A DNA stretch of 64,000 bases from Aldehydirespirator sp028819505 (lineage in GTDB: Bacteria > Actinomycetota > Acidimicrobiia > Acidimicrobiales > Aldehydirespiratoraceae), in assembly GCA_965207755.1 (NCBI GenBank), contig OZ242297.1, positions 558,001 to 622,000 of the forward strand, given 5' to 3'. Shown in pieces: positions 17,170 to 26,210 of the stretch. Both the position numbers and the translations under genes were made by a program. The first letter of the stretch is position 1. Every line of letters starts with the position of its first letter. Below the pieces are notes generated by a model, which worked only from the letters and a program-made list of their open reading frames with translations, did not search any database and had not been told where the DNA came from.

Positions 17170-19274
17170 GAGTTCTGGCCCAGGGGTCCGGGCAGGTGGA
17201 GCTGCCCGAGGCCGGGTTGATGGACAACAGGGTCCTCGACCTGTATCTCGTGCCGTTCGGCAGTTGGATGGAGCAGGCGAGCGACTGGATCAACGCGAAC
17301 CTCGGCTGGCTGCTGGCGATCATCGAATGGCCGTTCAGAACGCTGAACGATCGCCTCGTGGAGGACGTTCTGCAGCCGATGTCATGGGTCGGGGTGGTGG
17401 CGGCGTTCTTCGTGGTCGGCACCCTGGTGCGCAACCTGCGAGTCGGCGTCTTCGCCGGCGTGGCCATCGCCCTGTGCGGGTTCCTCGGCGACTTCTTCTG
17501 GCGGCCGACGATCGAGACCATCAGCTTCGTGATCGTCGCGGTGCTGGCGTGCGTGCTCATCGGGCTGCCCTTGGGCGTCGCCTGCGGGCGGTTGGACTCC
17601 GTCTGGCAGGTCGTCAGACCGATTCTCGACGCCATGCAGGTGGTCCACGCATTCGTGTACATGATTCCGTTCGTGTACTTCTTCGGCACCGGCAACGTCG
17701 GGGCCACAATTGTGACGATGGCGTTCGCGATCCCGCCGCTGGTGCGCCTGACCAACCTCGGCATCCGCCAAGTGCCCGCGGATGTGGTGGAGGCGAGCCG
17801 GGCCTACGGCGCCCCGGAGTGGCGGGTCCTGTTCGACGTCCAGATTCCCCTGGCCCGCTCGGCCATCATGACCGGGATCAACCAGACGCTCCTGCTGGCC
17901 ATCTCGATGCTCGGCATCGCCGCGATCATGGGCGCCAAGGGCCTCGGCGGGCTGCTGTTCGGCGCGATCAGCCGTCAGAGCGTCATCGACGCCGTGCCCG
18001 CCGGTCTGGCCTTCTACCTGGTTGCCGTGGTGTTCGACCGCATCTCGCAGCCCGAGGCCTCGGGCTCGGGCAGCCTGCTTCGCCGCATGCGCCGGGCCTG
18101 GGCCCACCGCCGTGAGCCGGAAGCACTGATTCCGGACGGGACGCCGGCGACCGCCGACCGGGGGTCAGAGGATGAGGCGCCGAGCGATCACGGCGCCATC
18201 GCGCCGCTCACAAGCGCGGAGCGCAAGCCGATGGTTGTCGCGGCGGTCGGCGGCGCGGTGGCCGCGGTGTCCGTGCTGCTCACATGGACCGCCGACGCAG
18301 GGTTCCTCAGCGCCTTCGGCCGCCGCAGCGACGAGTCCCTCGTCGGCGAGTCCTTCAACGGTCTGTCGGCTTCCGGTGGCTCGTGGTTCGGCTGGCTCGC
18401 GCTCGTCCTGGGACTGTTCGTCGTGGCTGCGGTGGTCAACACCTGGGTCTCGCCCGGCCGGGGGCCGCGCGGGCTCACCAGCGACGGGGCGGTGATCGCC
18501 TCGCTGGCGCTCCTGGTGCTGATGGCCTCCTACCTGCTGGCCGCGCCGTCCGAGCTGGCCGCGAGTTCGGACACTCCTGCGGGTCCGTGGGTGGCGCTGG
18601 TCGGCGCGCTGGCCGCGTCCGCGGGGTCGGTGGGGTGGATCCGGCGCTCGCCCCATGTCGCGGCCCGTCCTCTCAGCACCCGAATCCGCTGGGGCTCCGT
18701 CGGGGCGGCGGTGTTCGCAGTGCTCGTCTTCGCCGTGGGCGCGGTGTCCGTCTGGAGCTTCGACGAGCGCGGCGAGGTGGTCGTGACGCCCGCAGTCCGA
18801 GCACAACTCGACGAGCTCGAAGCGAGAGCCGAGGCGAATCCTGAGGACGCGGGGGTGGTCTCGCTGGAGATTGCTGCGCTGAGGGACGAGCTGAAGGCCG
18901 ACTTCCGCATCATCATCGATGGGGTCAGCAGCAAGGGCGCCCGTCTCGGCATCTGGACCCTCGTGGCCGGACTGGCGGGCCTGGCCGCGGCGCTGCCCGC
19001 AGCCGGCGTGCTCGGCCGTGACGAGCACCGGCAATGGCGCTGGAGCGCCATCACCGCGGGCATCGGCGCCGGCGCAGCCTGCGTCGCCTTCGGCTGGATA
19101 TTCACTCAAGTCCGTTCAGCAGACCCCGACTACGTGAGCGGGATCGGCGCCTTCCTCGCCATGGCGGCCGGCCTCGTGCTGGCGGCCGCGGCGGCCGCGG
19201 TCATCAAGGAGTTCGGTCGGGCCAAGATCTACGCCGACGAGGTTGCGGCGCTTGCAGAGGAGTCTCGGCCGTGA
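17166..19274 (+). CDS. Betaine-type ABC permease with long C-terminal membrane extension (copy 1)
   Basis: A 702-residue protein; the usual ProW/OpuAB has about 280-350. The N-terminal part (about 1-300) is the permease, with the cytoplasmic EAA loop VEASRAYGAPEWRVLFDVQIPLAR and AISMLGIAAIMGAKGLG. The extension (about 350-700) carries roughly six or seven further hydrophobic spans and a soluble charged segment (about 535-580), not recognised as a known domain. The GTG start overlaps the proV stop. It is the first of two tandem paralogues, and the pair may form a heterodimeric channel. Confidence 0.88.
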   Translation: MRVLAQGSGQVELPEAGLMDNRVLDLYLVPFGSWMEQASDWINANLGWLLAIIEWPFRTLNDRLVEDVLQPMSWVGVVAAFFVVGTLVRNLRVGVFAGVAIALCGFLGDFFWRPTIETISFVIVAVLACVLIGLPLGVACGRLDSVWQVVRPILDAMQVVHAFVYMIPFVYFFGTGNVGATIVTMAFAIPPLVRLTNLGIRQVPADVVEASRAYGAPEWRVLFDVQIPLARSAIMTGINQTLLLAISMLGIAAIMGAKGLGGLLFGAISRQSVIDAVPAGLAFYLVAVVFDRISQPEASGSGSLLRRMRRAWAHRREPEALIPDGTPATADRGSEDEAPSDHGAIAPLTSAERKPMVVAAVGGAVAAVSVLLTWTADAGFLSAFGRRSDESLVGESFNGLSASGGSWFGWLALVLGLFVVAAVVNTWVSPGRGPRGLTSDGAVIASLALLVLMASYLLAAPSELAASSDTPAGPWVALVGALAASAGSVGWIRRSPHVAARPLSTRIRWGSVGAAVFAVLVFAVGAVSVWSFDERGEVVVTPAVRAQLDELEARAEANPEDAGVVSLEIAALRDELKADFRIIIDGVSSKGARLGIWTLVAGLAGLAAALPAAGVLGRDEHRQWRWSAITAGIGAGAACVAFGWIFTQVRSADPDYVSGIGAFLAMAAGLVLAAAAAAVIKEFGRAKIYADEVAALAEESRP

Positions 19275-21361
19275 CCGTTCTGGCGCAGCAGGGCGGCGAG
19301 TCCGCGGGTCCGGGATTCTTCAGCGAGGACGTTCTCGATCAGTTCCGGATCCCGGTCGGCAACTGGGCGGACCAGGCGGTGGACTGGATCGCGGTGAGGC
19401 TCGAGCCGCTGCTCCGAGTCATCGAGTGGCCCTTCTCCGCGCTGATCGACTTCGTCGTGGACGACGTGCTGGAACCCCTCTCGTGGGTGTGGGTGGTGCT
19501 CGCCTTCTTCGTGATCGGCACCCTGGTCCGCGGCGTCAAGGTCGGCGTCTTCTCCGCGGTCGCTCTCGGCCTGTGCGCGCTCCTGGGAGTCGACTTCTGG
19601 CTGCAGACGGCCAGGACCATCGGGTACATCGGTGTGGCGGTGCTGCTGTGCGTCGTCGTCGGACTGCCCCTGGGCGTCCTGTGCGGACGCGTCGATTCGG
19701 CCTGGCGGGTCGTGAGACCCGTGCTCGACGGCATGCAGGTCATCCACTCGTTCGTCTACATGCTGCCGTTCATCTTCTTCTGGGGGACCGGGGTGGTGTC
19801 GGCGACGATGGTGACGATGGTCTTCGCCCTGCCCCCCCTTGTGCGCCTCACCAACTTGGGCATCCGTCAAGTGCGCGAGGACGTGGTGGAGGCCAGCCGG
19901 GCCTACGGCGCGCCCGAGTGGCGGGTGCTGTTCGACGTGCAGCTGCCGCTGGCGCGCCCCGCCATCGCCACCGGGATCAACCAGACGCTGCTGCTGGCCA
20001 TCTCGATGCTCGGGATCGCCGCCATCATGGGAGCGGGCGGCCTCGGCCAACTCCTCCTCAAGGCCATCACCGATCAGAGCGTGTCGAAGGGCGCGGCCAG
20101 CGGCCTCGCGTTCTTCCTGGTGGCTGTGGTGCTGGACCGCCTCTCGCAGCCCCAGTCGGACGGGTCCGGTGGTCTGCTCAGGCGCATCAGGCGCGCCTGG
20201 GCCCATCGCCGCGACCCCGAGAAGCTGCTCGAGGACGCCGGGGACGCGCAAGACGCCGGGGACGCGCAGGACGCCGGGGACGCCCCGTCTCCGCAGCCCG
20301 CGGGCTCTGCCGGAGACTTCGAGCCGGCCACGGCCGAGGAGAAGCCCGGGATGGTCCTAGCCGGCATCGGCGGCCTGCTCGCCGTCGTCTCGGTGTTCCT
20401 CGTCTGGACAACGGATGCGGGCTTCATGAGCGCCTACGGCCGGCGCACGGACGAGACTCTCGCAGGCGAGTCCTTCAACGGCCTCTCGGCCTCGGGCGGT
20501 TCGTGGTTCGGTTTCCTGACACTCGCGCTGGGCCTCCTGGTGGTTGGCGCCGTCGTGACGGCCTGGCTCGCGCCGGGGCGGGGTCCGCGGTACCTCACGA
20601 CCGACGGGGCCCTCATCGGGGCTCTGGCGCTGCTGGTGATGATGGCCTGCTACGTCCTGGCGTCCCCGTCGGACCTGTCCTCGCCGGGCACCGGGCTGGG
20701 GGTCTGGGTCGCGCTCGCCGGCGGCCTGGTCGCCAGCGTCGGCGCGCTGAGGTGGATCCGCCGGGCGCCGCACACGCCGCTGCATCCGCTCAGCCTCAAG
20801 ATCGGCTGGGGTCGCCTGATCGGGGGCACGGTCGCCGCGGTCATCATCCTGGTGGGCATGTTCTCGGCCTGGTCGTTCGATCGCCGTTCCGACCAGGTCA
20901 TAAGCCAGGAGACCCTGGCGAGGATCGAGGAGTTGAGGCAGAGGGCCGTCGACAACCCGGCGGACGCGGGACCCATCTCTGCCGAGATCTCGGCCCTGAC
21001 CGCCCAGATGAGCGTGTCGCAGGTTGCTGTCACCGATGGCATCAGCAGCGAGGGCACCCGTTTGGGGCTCTGGACGCTCATAGGCGGGCTGCTGGGTCTG
21101 GCCACGGTGCTGCCCGCCGCGGGCGCCATGGGCCGCGACGAGCACCGACAATGGCGCTGGAGCACGATCACGGCCGGCATTGGGGCGGGCGTCGCATGCG
21201 CGGCGTTCGGTTGGATAGCTGTCCATGTGCGTAGCGCTGATCCCAACTACCTCAGCGGCATCGGTTCGTTCCTGGCCCTGATGGGCGGTGTGCTGCTGAT
21301 GGCCACCGCGGCGGGGATCCTCGCGGAGTTCCGCCGGTCGAAGGTCTACGCGGACGGATAG
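19271..21361 (+). CDS. Betaine-type ABC permease with long C-terminal membrane extension (copy 2)
   Basis: A 696-residue paralogue of the preceding gene along its whole length, including the extension (both carry SFNGLSASGGSWFG and DEHRQWRWS). Its GTG start overlaps the previous stop. The EAA loop is VEASRAYGAPEWRVLFDVQLPLAR. The linker between permease and extension holds a short Asp-Ala-Gly-rich repeat (DAGDAQ), 18-bp period around 20234-20284. Divergence in the linker with conservation elsewhere indicates an old duplication with both copies maintained. It is followed by the binding protein. Confidence 0.88.
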   Translation: MTVLAQQGGESAGPGFFSEDVLDQFRIPVGNWADQAVDWIAVRLEPLLRVIEWPFSALIDFVVDDVLEPLSWVWVVLAFFVIGTLVRGVKVGVFSAVALGLCALLGVDFWLQTARTIGYIGVAVLLCVVVGLPLGVLCGRVDSAWRVVRPVLDGMQVIHSFVYMLPFIFFWGTGVVSATMVTMVFALPPLVRLTNLGIRQVREDVVEASRAYGAPEWRVLFDVQLPLARPAIATGINQTLLLAISMLGIAAIMGAGGLGQLLLKAITDQSVSKGAASGLAFFLVAVVLDRLSQPQSDGSGGLLRRIRRAWAHRRDPEKLLEDAGDAQDAGDAQDAGDAPSPQPAGSAGDFEPATAEEKPGMVLAGIGGLLAVVSVFLVWTTDAGFMSAYGRRTDETLAGESFNGLSASGGSWFGFLTLALGLLVVGAVVTAWLAPGRGPRYLTTDGALIGALALLVMMACYVLASPSDLSSPGTGLGVWVALAGGLVASVGALRWIRRAPHTPLHPLSLKIGWGRLIGGTVAAVIILVGMFSAWSFDRRSDQVISQETLARIEELRQRAVDNPADAGPISAEISALTAQMSVSQVAVTDGISSEGTRLGLWTLIGGLLGLATVLPAAGAMGRDEHRQWRWSTITAGIGAGVACAAFGWIAVHVRSADPNYLSGIGSFLALMGGVLLMATAAGILAEFRRSKVYADG
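20234..20284 (+). repeat. 18-bp in-frame minisatellite
   Basis: About three copies of GACGCCGGGGACGCGCA(A/G) encode DAGDAQ units in the linker of permease copy 2. Permease copy 1 has no equivalent. Confidence 0.85.
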
Positions 21362-21513
21362 TCGGTGCCGGAGGGCGGACGCCCGTCGCCGCGGACCATG
21401 GTCGGGCCCCGGGGGTGGCTTGCTCGCTTCCAGTCAGGTAGCCTTGTGGCTCACGCGGCGGTTCCGCCAACGCGCCGCGCGAAAGAGAAACCACCCAGGA
21501 GGGAAACCAGCTC

Positions 21514-22791
21514 ATGAAGAGGAAGCAAGCGGGTCTGTGGCTCGCACTACTCGCCGTCTTCGCCCTCGTCGCCGCCTCGTGCGGTGATGACGACGACGAC
21601 ACGACGGCAGCGACCCCGACCACTGCGGCTCCAGCCGAGGAGCCGATGGCCGAGGAAGAGCCCATGGCCGAGGAAGAGCCCATGGCCGAGGAAGAGCCCA
21701 TGGAAGAGATGTCGATGACACCCGGCGAGGGCGTGTCGATCACCATGGGAAGGGCCGACTGGACAACGGGGTACTTCCAGGCGCAGGTCTACAAGCAGCT
21801 GCTCGAGGAGCTCGGCTACGAGGTGTCCGAGCCGTCCGAGCTCGAGCTCGGCCCGTCGCTGGCCTACCTGTCGATGGCCCAGGGCGACATCGACTTCTGG
21901 GTCAACAGCTGGTACCCGGGCCACGTGTCGTGGTGGCTGCCCGAGCTGCCGGACGGCTCGCTGGTCGGTGACCACCTCACCATTGTCGGCAACGAGATGA
22001 TCGCGGGCGGCCTGCAGGGCTACCTGATCACCAAGTCCTTCGCCGACGAGCACGGGATCACCCATCTCGACCAGATCAACGACGACCCGGCGATCCTGGC
22101 CGCGTACGACGCCGGGGACCAGAATCCCGGCGACGGGATCGCCCAGATCTACGGCTGCCCCGACAGCTGGACGTGTGACAACATCATCGACAGCCAGATC
22201 GCCTTCTCCGGCTGGGAGAACATCGCCCAGGTCAAGGCCGGCTACGACGCGATGTTCGCCGAAGCTGTGTCGAAGGCAGACGCGGGCGAGCCCGCCATTG
22301 TCTACACGTGGACTCCGAGCGCCTACATCACCCAGCTGCGCCCCGGCGACAACGTCTACTGGCTGGCCGCCGAGGACGTGATCGATGACTCCAACCCGAC
22401 CGGCATCGAGGGCGGCGAGGGCCACGACCAGCGGCCCGGCCAGGCCAACATCGGCGCCGACTCCTGCCCGGCCGCCGCGGGCGCAGACACATGCCAGCTG
22501 GCATGGGTCGCGGCCGACATCCAGGTCACGGCCAACACCGAGTGGCTGAGCGCCAACCCGTACGCCGCGGAGTTGCTCTGCGCGGTGCAGCTGTCGGTCA
22601 TCGACGTGTCGCTGGCCAACGTCGAGCAGAACGCCGCCGGCGACGCGGCCACCGAGGACTTCATCGCCGGGCTTGCCTCCGGCTGGATCGCGGGCAACCG
22701 CGCCGCCGCCGACGGATGGCTGGACCAGGCCCGCAACGCCCCGATGGAGCCGTCGTGCCCCGGTACCACCATTCCGACGGCGCTCCAGTAG
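21514..22791 (+). CDS. Betaine/DMSP-type ABC substrate-binding lipoprotein
   Basis: A 425-residue binding protein of the OpuAC/ProX type. The N-terminus is a lipoprotein signal peptide (LAVFALVAASCGDDDDD; lipid-anchored Cys about residue 26), followed by an acidic, repetitive linker of EPMAEE units (about 43-65). The ligand-binding part contains tryptophans typical of quaternary-ammonium binding (GRADWTTGYF, DFWVNSWYPGH, VYTWTPSAY). It has a GGAGG ribosome site. It completes the importer encoded upstream and is followed by a strong hairpin. The exact ligand is not determined. Confidence 0.92.
   Translation: MKRKQAGLWLALLAVFALVAASCGDDDDDTTAATPTTAAPAEEPMAEEEPMAEEEPMAEEEPMEEMSMTPGEGVSITMGRADWTTGYFQAQVYKQLLEELGYEVSEPSELELGPSLAYLSMAQGDIDFWVNSWYPGHVSWWLPELPDGSLVGDHLTIVGNEMIAGGLQGYLITKSFADEHGITHLDQINDDPAILAAYDAGDQNPGDGIAQIYGCPDSWTCDNIIDSQIAFSGWENIAQVKAGYDAMFAEAVSKADAGEPAIVYTWTPSAYITQLRPGDNVYWLAAEDVIDDSNPTGIEGGEGHDQRPGQANIGADSCPAAAGADTCQLAWVAADIQVTANTEWLSANPYAAELLCAVQLSVIDVSLANVEQNAAGDAATEDFIAGLASGWIAGNRAAADGWLDQARNAPMEPSCPGTTIPTALQ
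21640..21705 (+). repeat. 18-bp in-frame repeat in lipoprotein linker
   Basis: Three copies (21640-21657, 21658-21675, 21676-21693) and a partial fourth encode EPMAEE, a flexible acidic tether between the lipid anchor and the binding domain. Confidence 0.9.
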
Positions 22792-22842
22792 ACGCTTAGC
22801 GCTGCAACGCGCGTGAGCCCTTAGCGGCTCGAACGACACGCC

Positions 22843-22872
22843 AAGAGGGCGGGGCTTCGACCCCGCCCTCTT
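22843..22872 (+). terminator. Strong hairpin ending the importer operon
   Basis: A perfect 12-bp stem (AAGAGGGCGGGG / CCCCGCCCTCTT) with loop CTTCGA begins 51 bp after the binding-protein stop and ends 25 bp before the dddP start. No long U-tract, but the stem is very stable. Confidence 0.8.
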
Positions 22873-22897
22873 CGCGTCCGGGCGCAATACTGCGGGT

Positions 22898-24211
22898 GTG
22901 AGCAGCGCTCGTCGGCACCGCCCGAGGATCGGCGCGGCCCGCGCGGCGCCGCCGGACTGGCTGCTCGACCACGGGGACCGCAACATGCATGCGCTGGGAC
23001 CCGGGCCGGAACTGGAGGCGGAGTGGGTGGCGGCGGGTCTGAGGCTGCCCGACCGTTCGGCGATCCGGCGCTACCGGCTCGAGCGGGTGCGCTCGCAGCT
23101 GCGGGCCGCGGGATGCGACGCCGCGCTGCTGTACGACCCCTTGAACGTCCGCTACGCCACCGACACCACCAACATGTCGGTCTGGACCATGCACAACGCG
23201 GTGCGCTACGCGTTCGTGGCCACCGACGGCCCGGTGGTTGTCTTCGAGTTCTCCAAGGGCGAGTTCCTCGACACCCACTCCGAGGTCGTCGACGAGATCC
23301 GCCCGGGCGTCTCGTACATCTACTTCTACGCGGGGACCCGGGCCACCGAGACAGCCGACCTCTGGGCTGCCGAGATCGGTGAGCTCCTCGACGAGCACGG
23401 CCGGGGCGACCGGCGGCTGGCCGTGGACCGGCTGGACATGATCGGTGTGCGGGCACTGGAGCGCCGCGGCGTGCATCTCGTCGATGCCGGTGAGTTGATG
23501 GAGGAGGCCCGGGTGGTGAAGTCCTCCGACGAGATCGCGGCCATGCGCTGCGCGGTCCACGCCTGCGAGGCGGCCATCGCCGACATGCGGGCCGCGTTCG
23601 AGCCCGGCGTCACCGAGATGGCGCTGTGGTCGGTGCTCCACGCCGGCAACATCGCCCGTTACGGCGAATGGATCGAGACCCGCCTGCTGGCGTCGGGGCC
23701 CCGCACCAACCCGTGGTACCAGGAGGCCGGCAGCCGCCGGGTCCGGGCCGGGGAGCTGATGGGCTTCGACACCGACATGATCTGCGCCTACGGCGCATGC
23801 GTGGACATGTCGCGCACCTGGCTGTGCGGGGGCGGACGCCCCAGCGCGGCCCAGCACGACGTGTGGTCGCTGGCGGCCGAGCAGATCGAGCGCAACATCG
23901 AGTTGCACCAGCCCGGCGCCTCCGTGCGAGAGATCGTGGAGCGCGCCTGGTACCCGTCGTTGGACGACTACAACTGCTACACGGTGCTGTCGCACGGCGT
24001 GGGGCTGTGCGACGAGTACCCGTCGGTGTTCACCCGTGAGCGCTGGGGCCGCGCCGGCTACGACGCCGTGCTGGCGCCGGGCACGGTGATGTGCGTCGAG
24101 GCCTTCGTCGGCCCCAAGTCCGGCGGCGAGGGCGTCAAGCTCGAGGAGCAGATCCTCATCACCGGGACCGGCCACGAGCGGCTGTCCACCTACCCCCTCG
24201 ACTTGGTCTAG
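22898..24211 (+). CDS. dddP: DddP-family DMSP lyase (M24 peptidase fold)
   Basis: A 437-residue M24-fold protein. Its conserved blocks are those of DddP rather than true Xaa-Pro peptidases: DPLNVRYATDTTNM, GEWIETRLLASGPRTNPW and SHGVGLCDEYP. All six expected metal ligands are present (Asp291, Asp293, Asp303, His366, Glu401, Glu416). So is Asp372 in GLCDE, aligned with the catalytic base of characterised DddP. DddP splits dimethylsulfoniopropionate to DMS and acrylate. It lies just after a betaine-type importer that could bring in DMSP. A related creatinase-like activity is the alternative. Confidence 0.85.
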   Translation: MSSARRHRPRIGAARAAPPDWLLDHGDRNMHALGPGPELEAEWVAAGLRLPDRSAIRRYRLERVRSQLRAAGCDAALLYDPLNVRYATDTTNMSVWTMHNAVRYAFVATDGPVVVFEFSKGEFLDTHSEVVDEIRPGVSYIYFYAGTRATETADLWAAEIGELLDEHGRGDRRLAVDRLDMIGVRALERRGVHLVDAGELMEEARVVKSSDEIAAMRCAVHACEAAIADMRAAFEPGVTEMALWSVLHAGNIARYGEWIETRLLASGPRTNPWYQEAGSRRVRAGELMGFDTDMICAYGACVDMSRTWLCGGGRPSAAQHDVWSLAAEQIERNIELHQPGASVREIVERAWYPSLDDYNCYTVLSHGVGLCDEYPSVFTRERWGRAGYDAVLAPGTVMCVEAFVGPKSGGEGVKLEEQILITGTGHERLSTYPLDLV

Positions 24212-24222
24212 GTTGCCGGACC

Positions 24223-25173
24223 GTGACGGCGTCGCAGTCGAGGCGCGGGCCGGGCGGAAGCGGGCCCAGGGTCGGGTTCGTGGGGCTGGGCACCATGGGC
24301 GGGCCGATGTGCCGGCGGCTGGTGGAAGCGGGCTGCTCGGTGACGGCCTACGACCTCGACGCGGCTGCGCTGGCTGTGGCGGCGGACGTCGGGGCCGCGG
24401 CTGCGGTGTCGGCACGAGATTGCGCGCGGGACGCCGACCTCTTCATGACGTCGCTGCCGGGGCCGGCGGAGGTCGAGGCGGTGATGGCCGGGACCGGCGG
24501 AGCGCTGGGTGCCATGGGGCCCGGGGCGGTGTGGGTGGATCTCACCACCAACAGCCGGGAACTGGTGCTCGGCCTGGCTTCGACCGCGCCCGATGGGGTG
24601 GCCGTGGTCGACTCGCCGGTGACGGGCGCGGTCGACGGTGCCCGGAGGGGCGAGCTCACGCTGTTCGTGGGCGGCGAGCCGGGGCCCGTGGCTGTGGTTC
24701 GGCCGGTGCTGGAGCACCTCGGAGCAGTCATCGAGTGCGGTTCGCTCGGTGCAGGCAATGTGGTCAAGCTGGTCACCAACCAGCTGTGGTTCGCGGCCGC
24801 GGCCGCGCTGGGGGAGGGCCTCGCCGTCGGGGTGGCCAACGGCGTGGAGTTGCGGACCCTGTGGGAGGCGATCCTCAACAGCGTGGGTGACAGCTTCGTC
24901 GCCCGCCACGACGCCCCCAGCATCTTCGCCGGCCACTACGACCCGTCGTTCCCGCTCGCCCTGTGCGTCAAGGACCTGGGCCTGCTGGCCGATCTCGAGG
25001 CGATCGTGGACGCCGATCTGCCGGTGACCGCGGCGGCCCGGAGTGCCTTCGAGCGGGCTGCGGCTCGCTACGGCCTGGACGCGGGAGAGATGTGCGTCGC
25101 CCGGCGCATCGCCGACGATGCCAGAATGTCGATGCAGGTGGAGGGCGACTGGACACCCCACTGGGAGAAGTGA
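24223..25173 (+). CDS. Beta-hydroxyacid dehydrogenase (3-hydroxyisobutyrate dehydrogenase family)
   Basis: NAD(P)-dependent enzyme of 316 residues from GTG 24223, 11 bp after dddP. The Rossmann motif is VGFVGLGTMGGPM near residue 20, the substrate motif DSPVTGAVDGARRGELTLFVGG, and the catalytic lysine lies in GAGNVVKLVTNQL. The family oxidises 3-hydroxyisobutyrate, 3-hydroxypropionate, tartronate semialdehyde and similar acids. Next to a DMSP lyase, a role with 3-hydroxypropionate derived from acrylate is attractive, but this is inference from context. Confidence 0.87.
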   Translation: MTASQSRRGPGGSGPRVGFVGLGTMGGPMCRRLVEAGCSVTAYDLDAAALAVAADVGAAAAVSARDCARDADLFMTSLPGPAEVEAVMAGTGGALGAMGPGAVWVDLTTNSRELVLGLASTAPDGVAVVDSPVTGAVDGARRGELTLFVGGEPGPVAVVRPVLEHLGAVIECGSLGAGNVVKLVTNQLWFAAAAALGEGLAVGVANGVELRTLWEAILNSVGDSFVARHDAPSIFAGHYDPSFPLALCVKDLGLLADLEAIVDADLPVTAAARSAFERAAARYGLDAGEMCVARRIADDARMSMQVEGDWTPHWEK

Positions 25174-25189
25174 AGCGGAAGGGGAAGCA

Positions 25190-26062
25190 ATGCAGCAGGC
25201 GGCGCCTCTCGGACTGTCGGATCTTGTCGATCTGCAAGCCTTCCCGATCCACGCCCCGGACTCCGCGGGCTATGTGGCCGCGGTGGACGACGCCCGGATT
25301 GGGCTGCGATCAGAGGGTTGCGCCGTGCTGGGCAGCTTCGTGCGGCCCGAGGCGGTGGCGAGGCTCAACGACGAGATCGTTGAACGCAAGCACGCCACCC
25401 ACTACTCCACCCAGGTCATCAACCCCTACTTCCACACCGCTCTCAACCCGGACTACCCGGCCGACCATCCGGTCAACACGTTCATCGAGCGATCCAGCGG
25501 CTTCATACCCGGCGATGCTTGGGATCCCGGTTGTGCCACCGACGTGCTGTTCCGGGCACCCGAGGTTGCGCGGTTCATAGCCGACTGCTTGGAGATCGGT
25601 GCGCTGTACTGCTACGACGATCCGCTGGCCGGGCTCACTTCGAACATCTGCGACTCGGGCCAGCAGTTCACCTGGCATTTCGACACCAACGACTTCGCGG
25701 TGACCGTGCTGGTGCAGCCGGCCGACGAGGGAGGCCTGTTCGAGTACGTGCCCCAGATCCGCTCAGCGGACGACGAGGGGTTCGACGCCATCGCCGCCGT
25801 GCTTGCCGGCGGTCGCGTCGGGGTACGCACCCTGGAATTGCGTCCGGGCGACCTGCAGATCTTCAGGGGCCGCTACTCGCTGCACCGGGTCACCAGGGTG
25901 GGTGCCGGATCCCGGCCCCGCCATGCCGCCATCTTCGCCTACACGCTGGAGCCGGGCGTGATCGGCCGGGTCGCGCGCACCCGCCAACTGTTCGGCCGGG
26001 TGCTGGAAGAGCACGAGGAGGCGGAGCGCCAGAGGGTCCGCTCCGACGCCCTTCTCGACTGA
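25190..26062 (+). CDS. Fe(II)/2-oxoglutarate-dependent dioxygenase
   Basis: A 290-residue protein from ATG 25190 (GGGGAAG upstream), 16 bp after the dehydrogenase. The 2-His-1-carboxylate iron site reads H163-x-D165 (TWHFDTNDF) and H232 (RYSLHRV), with a basic residue (Arg242 or Arg244) placed to bind 2-oxoglutarate. It probably hydroxylates or desaturates a small molecule; the substrate is unknown. Close spacing with dddP and the dehydrogenase suggests one transcript and perhaps a methylated-sulfur or amine pathway. The N-terminal 40 residues resemble no known module. Confidence 0.8.
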   Translation: MQQAAPLGLSDLVDLQAFPIHAPDSAGYVAAVDDARIGLRSEGCAVLGSFVRPEAVARLNDEIVERKHATHYSTQVINPYFHTALNPDYPADHPVNTFIERSSGFIPGDAWDPGCATDVLFRAPEVARFIADCLEIGALYCYDDPLAGLTSNICDSGQQFTWHFDTNDFAVTVLVQPADEGGLFEYVPQIRSADDEGFDAIAAVLAGGRVGVRTLELRPGDLQIFRGRYSLHRVTRVGAGSRPRHAAIFAYTLEPGVIGRVARTRQLFGRVLEEHEEAERQRVRSDALLD

Positions 26063-26210
26063 GAGGCCGAGCGGGCAGGCGAGCGAATCTGGTTCATACG
26101 GGTGAGGCCGTGGCCCGATCGGCCCATGAGCGAAGCGAACAGGAGCGGGAAACACTCCGCCCCGGCGTGACGGACTCGCACCTGCCCGCGCAGGTTCTGA
26201 TCGCTCGGAC

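Noticed and set aside
21413..21450. Housekeeping promoter before the betaine-binding protein
   Set aside because: The TTGCTC and TAGCCT elements are only 13 bp apart, too close for a normal promoter.
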